Shown here: positions 4,966 through 6,778 of the stretch, in pieces
How positions within the stretch are numbered: position 1 is the first letter of the stretch
Layout: each line of letters starts with the position of its first letter
DNA from: an uncultured Microbacteriaceae bacterium
GTDB lineage: Bacteria; Actinomycetota; Actinomycetes; Actinomycetales; Microbacteriaceae
Reading direction: 5' to 3'
Assembly: GCA_903907615.1 (NCBI GenBank)
Contig: CAIVOR010000061.1
Location: 1-6,778 of the forward strand
DNA: 6,778 bases
Position numbers and translations under genes: made by a program
Notes under the pieces: model-generated
Seen by the model: the letters and a program-made list of their open reading frames with translations, nothing else
What the model was told of the DNA's origin: nothing
Database searches by the model: none

Positions 4966-6203
4966 GGGTAAGAGCGGAAAGCAGCCACGGCGTTGTGTCC
5001 ACCAAAGCCGAATGAGTTACTGATAGCCACGAGCGACCCCTCGGGAAGCTGACGGGGCGAGGTCACGACGTCCAGGACAATTTCGGGATCTTGGTTGTCC
5101 AAGTTGATTGTGGGTGGCACCGTGCGCGTGTGGAGCGCCATCACGGTGAACAGCGCTTCGATGGCGCCGGCGCCACCGAGAAGGTGTCCTGTGGCGCCCT
5201 TGGTGGCGGTCACGGCGATGTTCTTGAGGTGATCGCCGAAGACGCGCTTGAGGGCGTTGTACTCCGCAATATCGCCGACCGGTGTACTCGTGGCGTGAGC
5301 GTTGATGTGCACGACATCCGTGAGCGCTGCGCCGCCAATTTCAATGGCCGTCTTCATAGCGCGGGCCGCGGCAGAACCTTCGGGATCCGGTGCGGTGATG
5401 TGATACGCGTCGCTGGTCACAGCACCGCCAATGACCTCCGCGTAGATGCGTGCTCCGCGCGCAAGTGCGTGCTCTTCCGTCTCGAGGACAAGCGCCGCAG
5501 CGCCCTCGCCCAAGACAAATCCGTCGCGGTCAACGTCGTAGGGGCGCGAGGCGCGCGTGGGATCGTCGTTGCGCTTGCTGAGTGCCTGCATGGCGGCAAA
5601 GGAGGCCAGGGGCAACGGGTGAACGGCGGCTTCAGATCCGCCCGCAATAATCACGTCGGCGTAGCCGGCACGAAGGTGCTCGACGGCGTTCACAATGGAC
5701 TCGGTGCTGGAGGCGCAGGCGGAGACGACAGTGCGGATTCCCGCGCGCGCGTGGAGATCCATTCCCACGGCAGCAGCTGGTCCGTTGGGCATGAGCATGG
5801 GCACCGTCATGGGCATCACGCGGCGCGGGCCCTTTTGGCGGAGGTCTTCCCACGCGTTGACGAGCGTCCAGATGCCACCAATTCCGGTGGCCCAGTCCAC
5901 GGCGAGGCGTCCGGGGTCAACAGTGGGGCTACCGGCATCCGCAAAGGCTTCGCGACCGGCAATCAACGCATACTGGCTCGACGGGTCGAGTCGCTTGACC
6001 TCAACGCGTTCCAAAATTTCGTCGGGGTTCTGAACAACCTGAGCGGCAAACGTGACGGGAAGGTCAAGTTCGGCTACGTAGTCCTTCTCGATGGTGCGCG
6101 CACCAGACTTGCCCGCGAGGAGGTTGTTCCAGGTATCGGTGGCGTTGACGCCCAGCGGAGTGAACGCGCCGATTCCAGTGACAACAATCTTCTGGTGAGC
6201 CAT
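4962..6203 (-). CDS. fabF: Beta-ketoacyl-ACP synthase II (KAS II)
   Basis: FabF catalyses decarboxylative Claisen condensation of malonyl-ACP with acyl-ACP, the elongation step of type II fatty-acid synthesis in the cytoplasm. The 413-aa protein from ATG 6203 has the same length as E. coli FabF, and its catalytic residues fall at the same numbers: Cys163 in SACASS, His303 in NAHATSTPVGD, Lys335 in TKGATGH and His340. Phe400 of SFGFGGHN matches the gatekeeper phenylalanine. The N-terminus IVVTGIGAFTPLG is typical. An upstream ATG at 6215 would add MFSL but leaves AAGGG directly abutting the codon, so 6203 is preferred, with AAGGGA about 11 nt upstream. It is the last gene of the fabH-acpP-fabF operon, 116 nt after acpP, with two hairpins in between. 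Its stop overlaps the convergent DUF3145 gene. Confidence 0.97.
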   Translation of the reverse strand: MAHQKIVVTGIGAFTPLGVNATDTWNNLLAGKSGARTIEKDYVAELDLPVTFAAQVVQNPDEILERVEVKRLDPSSQYALIAGREAFADAGSPTVDPGRLAVDWATGIGGIWTLVNAWEDLRQKGPRRVMPMTVPMLMPNGPAAAVGMDLHARAGIRTVVSACASSTESIVNAVEHLRAGYADVIIAGGSEAAVHPLPLASFAAMQALSKRNDDPTRASRPYDVDRDGFVLGEGAAALVLETEEHALARGARIYAEVIGGAVTSDAYHITAPDPEGSAAARAMKTAIEIGGAALTDVVHINAHATSTPVGDIAEYNALKRVFGDHLKNIAVTATKGATGHLLGGAGAIEALFTVMALHTRTVPPTINLDNQDPEIVLDVVTSPRQLPEGSLVAISNSFGFGGHNAVAAFRSYP

Positions 6204-6224
6204 GAGAGAGAACATCCCTTCGTG

Positions 6225-6246
6225 AAAACCTCGGCAGTTCCCGAGG
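6225..6246 (-). terminator. Hairpin with T-run in the fabF leader
   Basis: On the minus strand CCTCGG (6246-6241) and CCGAGG (6234-6229) form a perfect 6-bp stem with a 6-nt loop, followed at once by TTTT (6228-6225). It resembles a short intrinsic terminator or attenuator, 22 nt before the preferred fabF start. The stem is short, so it may only pause or protect the transcript. Confidence 0.45.
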
Positions 6247-6253
6247 GGCTATC

Positions 6254-6310
6254 AAAGAAAAGAAGACGGGGGCCGGCGCGTCGACTGTTGTCGCGGCGAC
6301 GACCCCCGTC
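6254..6310 (-). terminator. Terminator-like hairpin between acpP and fabF
   Basis: Reading leftwards, GACGGGGG (6310-6303) pairs with CCCCCGTC (6272-6265) over 8 bp. An inner CGTCG/CGACG stem (6301-6297 with 6283-6279) extends the hairpin. It is followed by the T-rich tract TTCTTTTCTTT (6264-6254). The stem begins 9 nt after the acpP stop. This is a convincing partial rho-independent terminator that would let acpP be transcribed at a higher level than fabF. The interrupted T-tract suggests leaky termination, consistent with fabF still being served from upstream. Confidence 0.65.
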
Positions 6311-6319
6311 CCATGGTCT

Positions 6320-6568
6320 TTAGCCTGCAGCCTTGACGATGTAGTTGACCGCGTCTCCCACGGTCTTGAGGTTCGCAACATCCTCGTCGGGGATCTTGAC
6401 GTCAAACTTCTCTTCGGCGTTGACCACAATCGTCATCATCGAGATGCTGTCGATGTCGAGGTCGTCGGTGAAGGACTTGTCGAGGGCGATGGTGTCGGTG
6501 GCGATACCGGTCTCGTCGTTGACGAGTTCAGCAAGACCGCTCAAAACTTCTTCGGTGGACAGTGCCAT
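6320..6568 (-). CDS. acpP: Acyl carrier protein
   Basis: This 82-aa acidic carrier holds growing acyl chains as thioesters on a 4'-phosphopantetheine arm and delivers them to the fatty-acid synthase enzymes. The attachment site is Ser41 in DLDIDSISMM (37-45), with DSI in place of the more common DSL. Helix III and the end follow the family: AEEKFDVKIPDEDVANLKTVGDAVNYI at about 51-77, ending KAAG. The start at 6568 (MALSTEEVLSG) is chosen because AAGGAG lies 9 nt upstream; a longer in-frame GTG extension has no such support. It sits 83 nt downstream of the fabH stop and precedes fabF in the same direction. Size and charge are normal for the family. Confidence 0.96.
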   Translation of the reverse strand: MALSTEEVLSGLAELVNDETGIATDTIALDKSFTDDLDIDSISMMTIVVNAEEKFDVKIPDEDVANLKTVGDAVNYIVKAAG

Positions 6569-6577
6569 CAGTGTTTT

Positions 6578-6583
6578 CTCCTT
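6578..6583 (-). promoter_or_regulatory. Shine-Dalgarno site of acpP
   Basis: AAGGAG on the minus strand is 9 nt before the ATG at 6568, fixing the acpP start over the upstream in-frame GTG near 6610. Confidence 0.75.
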
Positions 6584-6651
6584 GATTTCTGATTCTGGGG
6601 AATGCTCCACAAGTTTACGTCGTGGTGGCGCTCTTGACGGACATTTCTGGG

Positions 6652-6778
6652 TTAGGGCAAGACAACCACTTGCGCGCCGAAAACGAGGCCCGCACCGAAA
6701 CCAATCTGGAGGGCGAGGCCACCGCTGAGCTCCGGGTGCTCGGCAAGGAGGCGGTGCGTGGCCAGCGGAATTGAGGCG
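6652..6778 (-). CDS. fabH: Beta-ketoacyl-ACP synthase III (KAS III), 3' end only
   Basis: The final 41 codons of fabH run from the window edge to a TAA at 6652-6654. The visible peptide begins ASIPLATHRLL, which follows directly on the GNTSA motif holding the catalytic Asn in this family, and ends GGLALQIGFGAGLVFGAQVVVLP, the hallmark FabH C-terminus. FabH condenses an acyl-CoA primer with malonyl-ACP to start each fatty acid; in actinobacteria it often prefers branched primers, but the residues that decide this are outside the window. The Cys and His of the triad are also missing here because the gene is cut by the window edge, not because it is broken. It is the first gene seen of the fabH-acpP-fabF operon. 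Confidence 0.93.
   Translation of the reverse strand, partial: ASIPLATHRLLAEHPELSGGLALQIGFGAGLVFGAQVVVLP

Noticed and set aside
6204..6215. fabF start at ATG 6215
   Set aside because: The AAGGG would abut the codon with no spacing, and starting at 6203 gives exact agreement with the 413-residue FabF numbering.
5091..6323. Open reading frame of 410 codons on the + strand
   Set aside because: It lies antisense to fabF and acpP-fabF spacer, has low-complexity Gly/Arg/Val/His-rich composition and no family resemblance, whereas the minus strand has all KAS II catalytic residues. It is a GC-rich shadow frame.
6569..6610. Longer acpP start at the upstream GTG
   Set aside because: The added residues (MEHSPESEIKEKTL) are not part of acyl carrier proteins and cover the good AAGGAG site used by ATG 6568.

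Overview
This is a GC-rich window with GTG/ATG starts, a tRNA lacking an encoded CCA, and the gene order fabH-acpP-fabF facing a DUF3145 gene. These features point to an actinobacterium, most likely of the Micrococcales/Microbacteriaceae type. That is inference from gene content and style; genus and species cannot be read from the sequence.

Layout from left to right. At 19-552 (+) lies a small cysteine-rich lipoprotein of unknown function, followed by a CAT-anticodon tRNA (621-694, +). Convergent to the tRNA is a large secreted subtilisin-family protease (718-2532, -) with a proteinase-K-like catalytic core, a Thr-Pro linker and two fibronectin type III domains. A divergent intergenic region leads to a DUF1684 protein (2690-3526, +), which converges with and overlaps by 4 nt a PadR-type regulator (3523-4110, -). 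Upstream of the PadR gene is a 354-nt gene-free stretch (4111-4464). Its middle (4191-4330) is about 70% A+T by hand count and carries repeated ATACTC motifs, several of them forming ATAC-N3-GTAT inverted repeats that look like operator sites. Then comes DUF3145 (4465-4965, +), again overlapping by 4 nt the convergent fabF.

The right side is a type II fatty-acid synthesis operon read leftwards: fabH (KAS III, only its 3' end, 6652-6778), acpP (acyl carrier protein, 6320-6568) and fabF (KAS II, 4962-6203). FabH starts chains from acyl-CoA and malonyl-ACP, AcpP carries the growing chain on its phosphopantetheine serine, and FabF elongates it. Two hairpins followed by T-rich tracts in the acpP-fabF spacer could lower fabF expression relative to acpP.

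I found no mobile element, CRISPR array or clear defence system. The most unusual structure is the A+T-rich ATACTC repeat region in front of the PadR gene. The rest is largely ordinary actinobacterial chromosome with a few genes of unknown function.
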